Shown: positions 15,841 to 23,442 of the stretch, piece by piece
How the letters are laid out: each line of letters opens with the position of its first letter
Numbering within the stretch: position 1 is the first letter of the stretch
Assembly: GCA_036659415.1 (NCBI GenBank)
Contig: JAVXCQ010000021.1
Span: 1-34,315 of the forward strand
Direction: 5' to 3'
Source of the DNA: JAVXCQ01 sp036659415
GTDB taxonomy: Bacteria > Bacillota > Negativicutes > Acidaminococcales > Acidaminococcaceae
DNA: 34,315 nt
The notes under the pieces: model-generated
What the model was told of the DNA's origin: nothing
Database searches by the model: none
What the model saw: only the letters and a program-made list of their open reading frames with translations
Translations under genes and position numbers: made by a program

Positions 15841-16635
15841 TTAACCTAAGAGCATTCGGTCATTATCTAGCGCATTACCACTAGCTTGTTCAAATAGCCC
15901 GAGCAAATCGGGAATAGTTAATTTGTCTTTTTCCATACCTTCCACGTCTACGATGACACGTCCGGCATCCATCATAATCAAACGATTACCAAAACGCAAG
16001 GCATCTTTCATGTTATGAGTAATCATGAGCGTCGTCAAATGATGACGTGCCACAATTTCGCGGGTTAGGGTCAAAACTTTTTCTGCCGTCTTCGGATCCA
16101 GAGCCGCCGTGTGCTCATCTAGTAGTAACAATCTCGGTTGGTTCAGCGTCGCCATCAATAAAGTCAAAGCTTGCCTTTGTCCGCCGGACAAAAGCCCCAC
16201 TTTGCTTGTCAACCGATCTTCCAAGCCTAAATCCAATTCGCTAAGCAAAGTACGATACAGCTCTCGGTCTTTTTCCTTAGCGCTCCACGCAAAGCCCGGA
16301 GTCTGTCCCCGGCGCGAAGCAATCGCCAGATTTTCTTCAATCATCATGCCTGCCGCCGTCCCCAGCATCGGGTCTTGAAACACACGTCCAATATACTTAG
16401 CCCGTTTATGTTCCGGCGTTTTAGTGATATCATCACCATCAATAATAATTTTACCTGCATCAATAGGAAATACTCCGGCAATTGAATTGAGGATGGTCGA
16501 TTTGCCGGCGCCATTACCACCAATTACTGTAACAAAGTCCCCCGGTTTCATACAAAGGGATAAACCACGCAGAGCCTTTTTTTCATTAATGGTACCCGGG
16601 AAAAAGGTTTTGAAAATGTTCTCTACCTGTAACAT
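15841..16635 (-). CDS. ABC transporter ATP-binding protein (TrpZ-type importer)
   Basis: A 264-aa nucleotide-binding subunit with Walker A GGNGAGKST (39-47), signature LSGGQ (149-153), Walker B LLLLDE (169-174) with catalytic Glu, and the switch His in MITHN. It would drive the importer formed with the permease gene just upstream, whose stop overlaps this ATG by one base (TAATG). Together with PF04392-type binding proteins, this is the TrpXYZ-like arrangement. It is the last gene of the operon. The substrate class (aromatic amino acid or related) is suggested by family only. Confidence 0.9.
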   Translation of the reverse strand: MLQVENIFKTFFPGTINEKKALRGLSLCMKPGDFVTVIGGNGAGKSTILNSIAGVFPIDAGKIIIDGDDITKTPEHKRAKYIGRVFQDPMLGTAAGMMIEENLAIASRRGQTPGFAWSAKEKDRELYRTLLSELDLGLEDRLTSKVGLLSGGQRQALTLLMATLNQPRLLLLDEHTAALDPKTAEKVLTLTREIVARHHLTTLMITHNMKDALRFGNRLIMMDAGRVIVDVEGMEKDKLTIPDLLGLFEQASGNALDNDRMLLG

Positions 16636-17516
16636 TATTTCGCCACCTTTCCTGCATTCATTTTGCCTTTAATCAGTGGCATAGAAAGTGCGAAGGCCAC
16701 CAGTACTGCCGTAAAGAGTTTTAAATCATTAGGTGGCATACCCATTTGGAGTACAGCCGCAATAACTAGCCGGTACACCACCGAGCCTAACACCACTGAA
16801 ATCAAACAATTTTTGAAACTTCTCGTGCCAAAGAGCACTTCTCCAATAATAACAGACGCCAAACCAATAACGATGGTACCGACCCCCATGCCCACATCGG
16901 CAAAACCATTGCTTTGAGCAATCAGCGCACCGGAAATAGCTACTAAGGCGTTACTTAAAAGTAAACCTAAGACAATCGTCACATTGGTATCAATCCCTTG
17001 TGCTCTAATCATTTGCTGATTAAAGCCTGTAGCACGAATAGCCGCACCGATTTCCGTACCAAAGAACCAGTACATGAGCATACCAAAAACTACTGTACTC
17101 AAAAGGCCAACGCCCAACACAGCCTGAGCATTAGTTAAGCCCAGTGACCGAATAGCCGTAAAAGCAGTATCCACCCGTAAAAGGGAGAGATTCGCTTTGC
17201 CCATGACCCGCAGATTAATAGAATAAAGGGCTATCATCGTTAAAATACCGGCTAATAAAGCCGGTATTTTAAGTCGTGTATGTAATAAACCCGTTATAAC
17301 ACCGGCTAAACCACCGGCCACCCCTGCCACCAAAATAGAAGTGATAGGTCCGGCACCTGCAACCAGTAAGGAAGCAGAAACGGCCGCTCCTAAAGGAAAA
17401 CTGCCTTCCACCGTCAGGTCGGCAATATCCAAAACACGATACGTTAAATAAACACCTAAAGCCAATAAAGACCACAAGAGTCCTTGGGACACCGTTGGTA
17501 ATAATAAATCAATCAT
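16635..17516 (-). CDS. ABC transporter permease (TrpY-type, branched-chain permease-like)
   Basis: A 293-aa membrane protein with about eight to nine hydrophobic segments, resembling permeases of the branched-chain amino acid/ribose class. TYRVLDIADLTVEGSFPLGAA near the N-terminus and GAAIRATGFNQQMIRAQGID (cytosolic coupling loop) are typical of permeases paired with PF04392 binding proteins. It sits between the second binding-protein gene (stop three bases upstream) and the ATPase gene, fixing its role as membrane subunit. Only one permease gene is present, so it probably acts as a homodimer. Confidence 0.9.
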   Translation of the reverse strand: MIDLLLPTVSQGLLWSLLALGVYLTYRVLDIADLTVEGSFPLGAAVSASLLVAGAGPITSILVAGVAGGLAGVITGLLHTRLKIPALLAGILTMIALYSINLRVMGKANLSLLRVDTAFTAIRSLGLTNAQAVLGVGLLSTVVFGMLMYWFFGTEIGAAIRATGFNQQMIRAQGIDTNVTIVLGLLLSNALVAISGALIAQSNGFADVGMGVGTIVIGLASVIIGEVLFGTRSFKNCLISVVLGSVVYRLVIAAVLQMGMPPNDLKLFTAVLVAFALSMPLIKGKMNAGKVAK

Positions 17517-17518
17517 TG

Positions 17519-18523
17519 TTATTTTGCACCCTTTGCCATTTTTAGAATATCGTCAGGAATTTTTAGTCCTAATTTTTTAACACGTTCTTCATTAATCACT
17601 ACTTGGAACTCTTTTTGTCCTTGGATAGCCATCGTAGCAGGTTTAGCCTTGCCGTTTAAAATATCAGCTGCCATTTCTCCTGTTTGATAGCCCAATTTAT
17701 AATAATCTATAGCTAGTGTAGCTACGCCCCCTGCCATAACCATGCCGCCCTCGCCGGCAAAAACAGGTATCTTGGCTTCATCTGTAATAATAGCTAGTGT
17801 CGGCATCGCCGAAGCTAAAACATTATCTGTCGGCACATAAATAGCGTCTACCTTGCCCACCAAACTTTGGGCTGCTTGCTGAATATCATTAACATTAGAA
17901 ACCGTAGCTTCTTCCACAGCAATGTTTTTACCTGCGACATAAGCTTTAACCAAATCCACCTGCATTTGAGAATTGACCTCACTGGAAGTATAAATAATAC
18001 CCAAAGTTTTTGTGGTTGGCACAATTTTGAGGATTAAATCAATTTGCTGTTCTAACGGATTCATATCATTGGTACCGGTCACATTACCCTGTGGGTCCTT
18101 GTTAGAGGCTACCAATTTAGCCGCCGCATAATCAGTAATTGCCGTACCGACAATGGGAATATCTTTGGTAGCATTAGCCACCGTTTGCGCTGCCGGTGTA
18201 GCAATAGCGCAGATTAAATCCACTTTATTTGTAATAAAGCGTTGTGCTATGTTTTGCAAATTAGACTGGTCAGCTTGCGCATTTTGCCGGTCATACTTGA
18301 CGTTAACCTCTTCTTTAAACCCTTTGGACGCCATGCCATCTACAAAACCCTTATTCGCCGCATCTAAAGCTGCGTGCTCTACTAACTGTACAATCCCTAC
18401 ATTAATAACTTTACTGCCGGTGGGTGCTACCGCTTTTTTCTCGCTACCACAACCGGTGAAGACCCCTACCATTAGTATTGCTACGAGCCCCAGCATTAAA
18501 GTTTTGCAACTTGTACCCCTCAT
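17519..18523 (-). CDS. ABC transporter substrate-binding lipoprotein, PF04392 (TrpX-like), second copy
   Basis: A 334-aa lipoprotein precursor: basic start, hydrophobic stretch, lipobox VFTGC. The mature part begins with INVGIVQLVEHAALDAANKG, shared nearly word for word with the neighbouring paralogue, and continues through QADQSNLQNIAQRF, DLICAIATPAAQ, VGTAITDYAAAKLV and DAIYVPTDN, all characteristic of this two-lobed binding-protein family. It delivers ligand to the permease/ATPase encoded immediately downstream. The start is placed at ATG 18523, after AAGGATGG. The open frame reaches 18589, but the extra 22 residues precede a normal signal peptide. GTG 18526 is the alternative. The ligand is unknown; tryptophan or another aromatic compound is the family precedent. 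Confidence 0.9.
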   Translation of the reverse strand: MRGTSCKTLMLGLVAILMVGVFTGCGSEKKAVAPTGSKVINVGIVQLVEHAALDAANKGFVDGMASKGFKEEVNVKYDRQNAQADQSNLQNIAQRFITNKVDLICAIATPAAQTVANATKDIPIVGTAITDYAAAKLVASNKDPQGNVTGTNDMNPLEQQIDLILKIVPTTKTLGIIYTSSEVNSQMQVDLVKAYVAGKNIAVEEATVSNVNDIQQAAQSLVGKVDAIYVPTDNVLASAMPTLAIITDEAKIPVFAGEGGMVMAGGVATLAIDYYKLGYQTGEMAADILNGKAKPATMAIQGQKEFQVVINEERVKKLGLKIPDDILKMAKGAK

Positions 18524-18529
18524 CACAAA

Positions 18530-18546
18530 CCATCCTTCCATTCTAC
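18530..18546 (-). repeat. 17-nt block before binding-protein gene 2, identical to 19665-19681
   Basis: CCATCCTTCCATTCTAC on the plus strand (GTAGAATGGAAGGATGG on the coding strand) contains the Shine-Dalgarno GGAAGG and occurs at the same place before both paralogous genes, showing that the duplication included the translation start region. Confidence 0.85.
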
Positions 18547-18579
18547 GCATCTGGCGTTTAATAATAATCAGAATAACAT

Positions 18580-18631
18580 TAGTATACACTACTTGCCCTT
18601 TTGTGTATAGATTTTTCCCAATGTATACACA
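18580..18631 (-). promoter_or_regulatory. Cluster of three GTATAC-type palindromic elements
   Basis: Between the two binding-protein genes lie TAGTATACACTA (18580-18591), TGTGTATA (18602-18609) and TATACACA (18624-18631). The last two form a perfect 8-bp inverted repeat, and all share a TGTATA/GTATAC core. This may be an operator or an internal promoter region for the second binding protein, permease and ATPase. No convincing -35/-10 pair was found. Confidence 0.4.
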
Positions 18632-18648
18632 GGACAGCTACGCGTCTG

Positions 18649-19656
18649 TTACTTAACTACTTCGGCTCCTTGCAAAATATCTTGCGGCAATTTAATACCC
18701 AGTTTAGCCGCTGTACCTTCACTAACCGTTGTTTTCATTTCTTGTAAAGCTTCTATAGGCATCGTCGCCGGCACCCCTTTACCCGAGAGGATTTTAGCCG
18801 CCATGGCACCTGTTTGTAAGCCCAATTTATAATAATCAATACCGATAGTGGCTAGTGCTCCGTTTTTTACAACTTCGGCTTCACCACAAATAACCGGAAT
18901 CTTCGCTTCATTAGTAATAGTTGCCAGCACCGGCATCGCTGAAGCTACCACGTTATCCGTAGGCACATAGATAGCATCTACCTGTGCTAGTGCCAGACTT
19001 TGGCCTGCTTGTTGAATATCATTAACTGTAGATACCGTTGCTTCTTGCAGGGTTAGCCCCTTAGCAGCAACTAATTTTTTCAAAATATTAACTTGTAATT
19101 GTGAGTTGACCTCACTGGAATTATAAATAACACCAATCACCTTGGTGTCCGGTACGATTCTAAGCAGTAACTCTAACTGCCGATCGATAGGGTTCATATC
19201 CGTCGTCCCCGTAACATTGGTTTTGGGCGCAGTATTAGAAACTACCAATTTAGCTTCCGCATAATCGGTAATCGCCGTACCCACAATAGGAATATCTTTC
19301 GTTGCATTAGCCATACTTTGAGCGGCCGGTGTTGCAATCGCACAGATTAAATCCACTTTGTTATTCACAAAACGATTAGCAATGTTTTGCAAATTAGACT
19401 GGTCAGCTTGTGCATTTTGCTGATCATAACGCACATTGACATTTTCCTTATAGCCATTATTGGCCATACCTTGTACAAAACCCTTGTTCGCCGCATCCAA
19501 AGCTGCGTGTTCTACCAGCTGGATTACGCCCACCTGCACTACTTTGTCAGCACTTTTAGTGTTTTTGGCACTCCCGCCACAGCCCGTCACTAGGCCCATC
19601 GCTACAGTCAAGAGTACACCTACTACCATTCTGCTTGTCCATCTACTCGTTTTCAT
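18649..19656 (-). CDS. ABC transporter substrate-binding lipoprotein, PF04392 (TrpX-like), first copy
   Basis: A 335-aa lipoprotein precursor with lipobox LVTGC. It shares QLVEHAALDAANKGF, QNAQADQSNLQNIA, VNSQ and DAIYVPTDNV with the downstream copy across the whole length, so the pair is a tandem duplication. The start is set at ATG 19656, with GGATGG eight bases upstream; ATG 19668 overlaps that site. It lies 125 bp upstream of the second copy. Two binding proteins feeding one permease would widen ligand range or affinity; which copy binds what cannot be told. It follows the HPt gene on the same strand. Confidence 0.9.
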   Translation of the reverse strand: MKTSRWTSRMVVGVLLTVAMGLVTGCGGSAKNTKSADKVVQVGVIQLVEHAALDAANKGFVQGMANNGYKENVNVRYDQQNAQADQSNLQNIANRFVNNKVDLICAIATPAAQSMANATKDIPIVGTAITDYAEAKLVVSNTAPKTNVTGTTDMNPIDRQLELLLRIVPDTKVIGVIYNSSEVNSQLQVNILKKLVAAKGLTLQEATVSTVNDIQQAGQSLALAQVDAIYVPTDNVVASAMPVLATITNEAKIPVICGEAEVVKNGALATIGIDYYKLGLQTGAMAAKILSGKGVPATMPIEALQEMKTTVSEGTAAKLGIKLPQDILQGAEVVK

Positions 19657-19664
19657 TTGCTTAC

Positions 19665-19681
19665 CCATCCTTCCATTCTAC
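19665..19681 (-). repeat. 17-nt block before binding-protein gene 1, identical to 18530-18546
   Basis: Same 17 bases as the block before the second copy, again spanning the Shine-Dalgarno region. The sequences on either side differ, so the conservation is likely selected or recent. Confidence 0.85.
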
Positions 19682-19752
19682 AATAATCTTACCTTTTTTA
19701 CTTGCAAGGTATTCTTCATTACATTCGGCACAAAACCCATAAATCCTGCCCC

Positions 19753-20103
19753 TTAGACAGATTCTTTAACCAACTTGCAAAAACTTTCTTGTGCTTTATA
19801 CAAAGCCGGATAAATTTTAACTGCTCGGTCGTACTCTTTATGCCTTAAGGCTTCTACCAATAAACAAATTACTTGGTATAAGGGGGTCAAACTTAAATTC
19901 GCTGAAACCCCTTTGAGTGTATGTGCACTATCAAAAGCAGCCTCGTAATCACCCGCCGCCATTTGTTCCCCTAATAGAGCAAAGTTTTCGTCCGTAGCAA
20001 AAATATGTAAACAAGTCACATACATTTCCTCATCACCGTCAAATCTAGCTAGCGCATCTTCCACCTCGCCGCCCCATTGAGTTAAAGCTTCCAACATTGT
20101 CAT
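19753..20103 (-). CDS. HPt (histidine phosphotransfer) domain protein
   Basis: The 116-aa product is one helical-bundle HPt domain. The phospho-acceptor is H61 in FDSAHTLKGVSANLSL, the defining AHxLKG motif. Such proteins pass phosphate between a hybrid histidine kinase and a response regulator. Neither is encoded in this window, so its partners are elsewhere. The start is ATG 20103 with AAGGAGG seven bases upstream. The next gene downstream, about 95 bp away, encodes a binding protein for an ABC importer; co-transcription is possible but unproven, and no terminator is evident between them. Confidence 0.88.
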   Translation of the reverse strand: MTMLEALTQWGGEVEDALARFDGDEEMYVTCLHIFATDENFALLGEQMAAGDYEAAFDSAHTLKGVSANLSLTPLYQVICLLVEALRHKEYDRAVKIYPALYKAQESFCKLVKESV

Positions 20104-20153
20104 TGTTTTGCCTCCTTTTTATTCCAAATTCAGCGGTTACCCCCGCCTTAGAT

Positions 20154-20196
20154 AAAAAAACTGCTTATCACCAGATTAAATCAGTAATAAGCAGTT
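20154..20196 (-). terminator. Intrinsic terminator of the dhaL-dhaK-lsrF-VOC-sorC operon
   Basis: On the minus strand AACTGCTTAT (20187-20196) pairs with ATAAGCAGTT (20159-20168), 10 bp, with an 18-nt loop, and T7 follows (20154-20160, sharing bases with the stem end). It lies just past the sorC stop. Confidence 0.9.
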
Positions 20197-20201
20197 CCTA
20201 A

Positions 20202-21155
20202 CTATTCAGCACTTAAAAGTTCTTCCGCAATTTTTTCGGTCAAAATAAGATGCGTAAAAACTTTAGTTCTAAGCGCACCCAAGACCGCTTTAGCACTGGC
20301 ATTATCCACAAAGCCAATTACCTTTTTGCTTTTACGCAAAGCTTCAATGGGTACGTGCACAACAAAATCATTCTCCCCAGCAATAAACTCACCTTTCACA
20401 TCATAAAAATATGATAAGAAGCTCCCCACTGCTTTTTGTTGTGCCAAAGCTGAACCAAACCGACTAGCCGTAGCTTCATCTGGCACCGTAGGATAGCCCG
20501 CAATCGTTACCAAGGCCACATCCGTTTGATGCCAAAGTTTACTGAGCTCTTGAAAACTTGTTGTTCTTGCATAAATCCGTCGTTCCTCCAAAGTATCCGG
20601 AAAAGCCGGTGCATACAAAATGTTCGCTAACCGTCCACAACAGGCGGCCAACGCAGTGGTCAACTCATTAGTATGGTAGCCTTTATGCGGGATACTAGCT
20701 GAACCAATCAAGGGATAGACATTGCCCTCTCGAGCAATGAAATCCCGCCTGTGATACTGTTCCAGAATTTCACTCAGAGCATAGCCCCACCCCAAGCCAA
20801 TGTTTTTTTGCGAATCAATGAGCCCTAATAAATAACGTGCTCCTTGCTCTAAAAGCGTTCTGCGAGCCAGTTCTTTATGTATAGTTTCCGGTACCACCAA
20901 ACCACCCACTAAGCCAAACCGCTTTTGCAATTGAACCAAGAGGTCAGGATTACTGGAGTCTAAACTGCGAATTTCGATATGGACAATACCTCGCTCCCGA
21001 GCCTGCGATAACATTTTACTCACAAGGGGCCTAGAAACACCAAGTTGTTTTGCTACTTCTGCTTGAGTTAAATTCTCTTGATAATAAAGTTTAGCGACAG
21101 TAACTAATTTGGCTAATTCGTTTCTATCTTCCACTGAGTTTGCCCCTTCCGCCAT
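20202..21155 (-). CDS. SorC/DeoR-type sugar-binding transcriptional regulator (LsrR relative)
   Basis: A 317-aa SorC-family protein. The N-terminal HTH (about 18-60) contains LTQAEVAKQLGVSRPLVSKMLSQARERGIV. The remaining 250 residues form the sugar-phosphate-binding domain, with GLGWGYALSEIL and the ENDFVVHVPIEALRKSKKVIGFVDN region. Such regulators bind a phosphorylated sugar made by their own pathway; LsrR of E. coli, which senses phospho-AI-2, is in this family. The gene is last in the operon, so the operator in front of dhaL is its likely site, giving autoregulation. ATG 21155 has only a weak Shine-Dalgarno; GTG 21134, with AAGGGG eight bases upstream, is a credible alternative start. Confidence 0.88.
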   Translation of the reverse strand: MAEGANSVEDRNELAKLVTVAKLYYQENLTQAEVAKQLGVSRPLVSKMLSQARERGIVHIEIRSLDSSNPDLLVQLQKRFGLVGGLVVPETIHKELARRTLLEQGARYLLGLIDSQKNIGLGWGYALSEILEQYHRRDFIAREGNVYPLIGSASIPHKGYHTNELTTALAACCGRLANILYAPAFPDTLEERRIYARTTSFQELSKLWHQTDVALVTIAGYPTVPDEATASRFGSALAQQKAVGSFLSYFYDVKGEFIAGENDFVVHVPIEALRKSKKVIGFVDNASAKAVLGALRTKVFTHLILTEKIAEELLSAE

Positions 21156-21157
21156 AC

Positions 21158-21472
21158 TTATTTACATTCCATTAATTCAAAAAGAATACCATCTTTCATC
21201 ATAAAAGCAATACGGGTATTTTCATCAGCAAACCAAGGTTCTACAATGACGGTATTAGCCGCTAGTTGTGCATCTAAATCATCAACCTTATAGGCTACGT
21301 GCACTAGCGTTTGTAGTTCTTGCGGCATCGGGGAATCTTTTTCAAAGCGTAAATACTCAATGTTAAACTCATTTGTTTCCGGAGCTACAATGTGAGTCTT
21401 AATGCCTTCTGCGTAGACAGCTCCAGGCATAACCTTGTCTGTAGGAACACCAACGTGCATAAATTCTTTCAT
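21158..21472 (-). CDS. Small VOC/glyoxalase-fold protein
   Basis: A 104-aa protein whose strands and putative metal ligands fit the vicinal oxygen chelate fold: H6 in EFMHVGVPT, E39 in NIEYLRF, H58 in LVHVAYKV and E99 in LFELMECK. VOC proteins catalyse isomerisation, epimerisation, lyase or dioxygenase steps on substrates with adjacent oxygens. Here it lies between an LsrF-type enzyme (no gap: its ATG directly follows that stop) and the regulator, so an isomerase or epimerase on a phosphorylated ketose is plausible. In the AI-2 route that step is done by LsrG, which has an unrelated fold. The role is inference from position. Confidence 0.75.
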   Translation of the reverse strand: MKEFMHVGVPTDKVMPGAVYAEGIKTHIVAPETNEFNIEYLRFEKDSPMPQELQTLVHVAYKVDDLDAQLAANTVIVEPWFADENTRIAFMMKDGILFELMECK

Positions 21473-22357
21473 TTATTTCACATCCTTTAACATTTTTTTA
21501 TAAGCTTTTATTGCAACTTCCGGCTTCACGTCCTCGTGGACAACCATGCGCAAAGCCTGTAACATGGCTCTAGGATTTTCAGCTTGAAGTACGTTGCGTC
21601 CCATATCCACACCGGCAGCACCTTCGTTGATTGCACGATAAGCCATCGCCAAAGCTTCTGCTTCGGGAACCTTCTTGCCGCCAGCGATAACAATAGGTAC
21701 CGGACAGGCCGCTGTAATTTGCTCGAAATTATCACAATAATAAGTCTTGATAATATGAGCACCCAACTCTGCCACTAGTCTTGTCGCCAAAGCAAAATAT
21801 CTGGTCGTCCGTTCCATTTCTTTACCTACGGCCACTACGCCTAAAACCGGTAAGGAATAACGTTGTCCGGCGTTGACTGTCCGTACCAAGTTGTCCAAAG
21901 AACCGATTTCACCATCAGCACCGACAAAGCACTGTACAGCCATGCAGCTGGCATTTAAGCGCAGCGCTTCTTCGATATCCACACCAATCACGCCATGGCT
22001 CATGTCCTCCTTGAGGACAGAGTTGTCAGCAGTACAACGTAGCGCAATTGCTTTGCGATGCGTAGGCGGAATGCAAGTTCTTAAAGCACCACGGGTTGCC
22101 ATAAGGCAATCCGCATATTGCATTAGTGGCGGAATAACTAGATCCAGGCGCTCTAAGCCAGCGGTTGAACCCATAATATAGCCATGATCAAAAGCCAGCA
22201 TAATCGTCCGTCCATCACAAGGGTCAAAAATTTGCGCTAATCTAGTTTTCATACCCCAATCCATATGCCCCAAACCTTTCACTGGAAAGTTCTGTGCCGG
22301 TGGTGGCGTACCAATACCGTAATCTTTTGCTAAAATATTACCATCTTTATCAGCCAT
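21473..22357 (-). CDS. lsrF: LsrF-family class I aldolase/thiolase
   Basis: A 294-aa DeoC/FbaB-type TIM barrel protein strikingly like E. coli LsrF over its whole length: GHMDWGMKTRLAQIF, MLAFDHGY, GLERLDLVI, MATRGALR, GVDMGRNV and the Schiff-base lysine K204 in HIIKTYY (E. coli K203). LsrF transfers an acetyl group from 3-hydroxy-2,4-pentanedione-5-phosphate to CoA, giving dihydroxyacetone phosphate and acetyl-CoA. The same family includes simple aldolases, so the substrate here is open. It follows dhaK by 14 bp, with AAGGAG ten bases before ATG 22357. The neighbouring kinase subunits presumably supply its phosphorylated substrate. No lsrACDB transporter, lsrK or lsrG is present. Confidence 0.85.
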   Translation of the reverse strand: MADKDGNILAKDYGIGTPPPAQNFPVKGLGHMDWGMKTRLAQIFDPCDGRTIMLAFDHGYIMGSTAGLERLDLVIPPLMQYADCLMATRGALRTCIPPTHRKAIALRCTADNSVLKEDMSHGVIGVDIEEALRLNASCMAVQCFVGADGEIGSLDNLVRTVNAGQRYSLPVLGVVAVGKEMERTTRYFALATRLVAELGAHIIKTYYCDNFEQITAACPVPIVIAGGKKVPEAEALAMAYRAINEGAAGVDMGRNVLQAENPRAMLQALRMVVHEDVKPEVAIKAYKKMLKDVK

Positions 22358-22371
22358 TAGTTGTTATCTCC

Positions 22372-23364
22372 TTAACGAGTCAAATACGGTGTGCGACAAG
22401 GTGCATTCCAGTAGCCTACTAATTCCTCGTCCATCCGCCCTAAGAACATTTGGAACCCGGCCATCTCTTGTACCGTTAAAGTTTCACCCACACGGTTAGC
22501 CACAATTTCAATCCCTTTTTCAGCCAAGAATTGGTGGCAACGACGGAAGATAATTAGTTGTTCCATCAAGGTTGTAGCACCCACACCATTAATCAGAACC
22601 ATGACTTTTTCGCCGGCTTTGACTTCTAGGTCACGCACCAACGCACCCATCATAATATCAGCCGTTTCGTCAGCAGTTTTAATATCGGTCATACCGCCGC
22701 CGCCTTCGCCATGTTGTCCCATGCCGATTTCCATTTTGCCGTCCTCTATTTCAGAAATAGGCAAGCCTGTTGCCGGATGAGTTGCACCCTTAGACGCCAC
22801 AGCGATGGTCGCCATATTATCCGCAAATTTTTGTGCCACAGCGGCAACTTCTTCCAAAGATTTTCCAGCCGCAGCGGCAGCTCCCGCCAATTTGTAAAGC
22901 GGAATACAACCAACTAAACCACGACGGTCATCGGCATTACTCCGCGGAGCATTGGCAATATCGTCCTGCGTAACTACTTTAACGACCTTAATTCCTAATT
23001 TAGCTACTTGTTTCATGGTCATATTACCCGTTAACATATCGCCAGGGTGGTTCAAGACCACAAATAAAACGCCATGTCCACGATCAGCCCTTTGAATAGC
23101 TTCCACGCAAGCTTGCGGTCCTGGAGCCGCAAAAACATTACCAGCTACAGAAATATCAATCATACCTTCACCAACAAATCCACTAATCGCCGGTTCATGG
23201 CCTGTACCACCTAAGGTAACAATGGTCACACGATCAGCGGTAGCCAAGTGCTTGTTCACGACTAAGCAGCCATCCTCTACCGTCAAAATATCTTGATTGG
23301 CAAGAGCTAGACCTTCCAACAGTTCACTGGTTAAATTTTCCGGATCATTAATAAATTTTTTCAT
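22372..23364 (-). CDS. dhaK: DhaK-like dihydroxyacetone/ketose kinase substrate-binding subunit
   Basis: The 330-aa product is a DhaK subunit of normal length. GGTGHEPAISGFVGEGM (52-68), LNHPGDMLTGN with D109, and MGQHGEGG with H218 align with E. coli DhaK. H218 holds the ketone substrate as a hemiaminal and D109 is catalytic. The second catalytic His (E. coli H56, in GHEPMH) is Ile60 here, so the acid/base role must be met otherwise or the substrate differs. It works with DhaL, encoded upstream; no DhaM phosphocarrier gene is near, so ATP use or a distant DhaM are both possible. Start ATG 23364 with GGAGG ten bases upstream. A 78-bp gap containing a hairpin separates it from dhaL. Confidence 0.88.
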   Translation of the reverse strand: MKKFINDPENLTSELLEGLALANQDILTVEDGCLVVNKHLATADRVTIVTLGGTGHEPAISGFVGEGMIDISVAGNVFAAPGPQACVEAIQRADRGHGVLFVVLNHPGDMLTGNMTMKQVAKLGIKVVKVVTQDDIANAPRSNADDRRGLVGCIPLYKLAGAAAAAGKSLEEVAAVAQKFADNMATIAVASKGATHPATGLPISEIEDGKMEIGMGQHGEGGGGMTDIKTADETADIMMGALVRDLEVKAGEKVMVLINGVGATTLMEQLIIFRRCHQFLAEKGIEIVANRVGETLTVQEMAGFQMFLGRMDEELVGYWNAPCRTPYLTR

Positions 23365-23411
23365 TCTTTTCCCGCCTCCGCATAATTTTTATTATTGAAC
23401 TTATCAGCTAC

Positions 23412-23431
23412 AAACCCCTAGCTAGGGATTT
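23412..23431 (-). repeat. Palindrome in the dhaL-dhaK gap
   Basis: CCCTAGCTAGGG (23416-23427) is a perfect 12-bp palindrome, extended by AAA/TTT flanks across one mismatch. With no U-tract it is not a terminator; it may stabilise or process the mRNA between the two kinase subunit genes. Confidence 0.5.
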
Positions 23432-23442
23432 GATAGTGCTAC

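Noticed and set aside
19657..19752. T-box or Trp attenuator before the TrpX-like genes
   Set aside because: The gap is under 100 bp and contains no T-box sequence, specifier stem or Trp-rich leader peptide.
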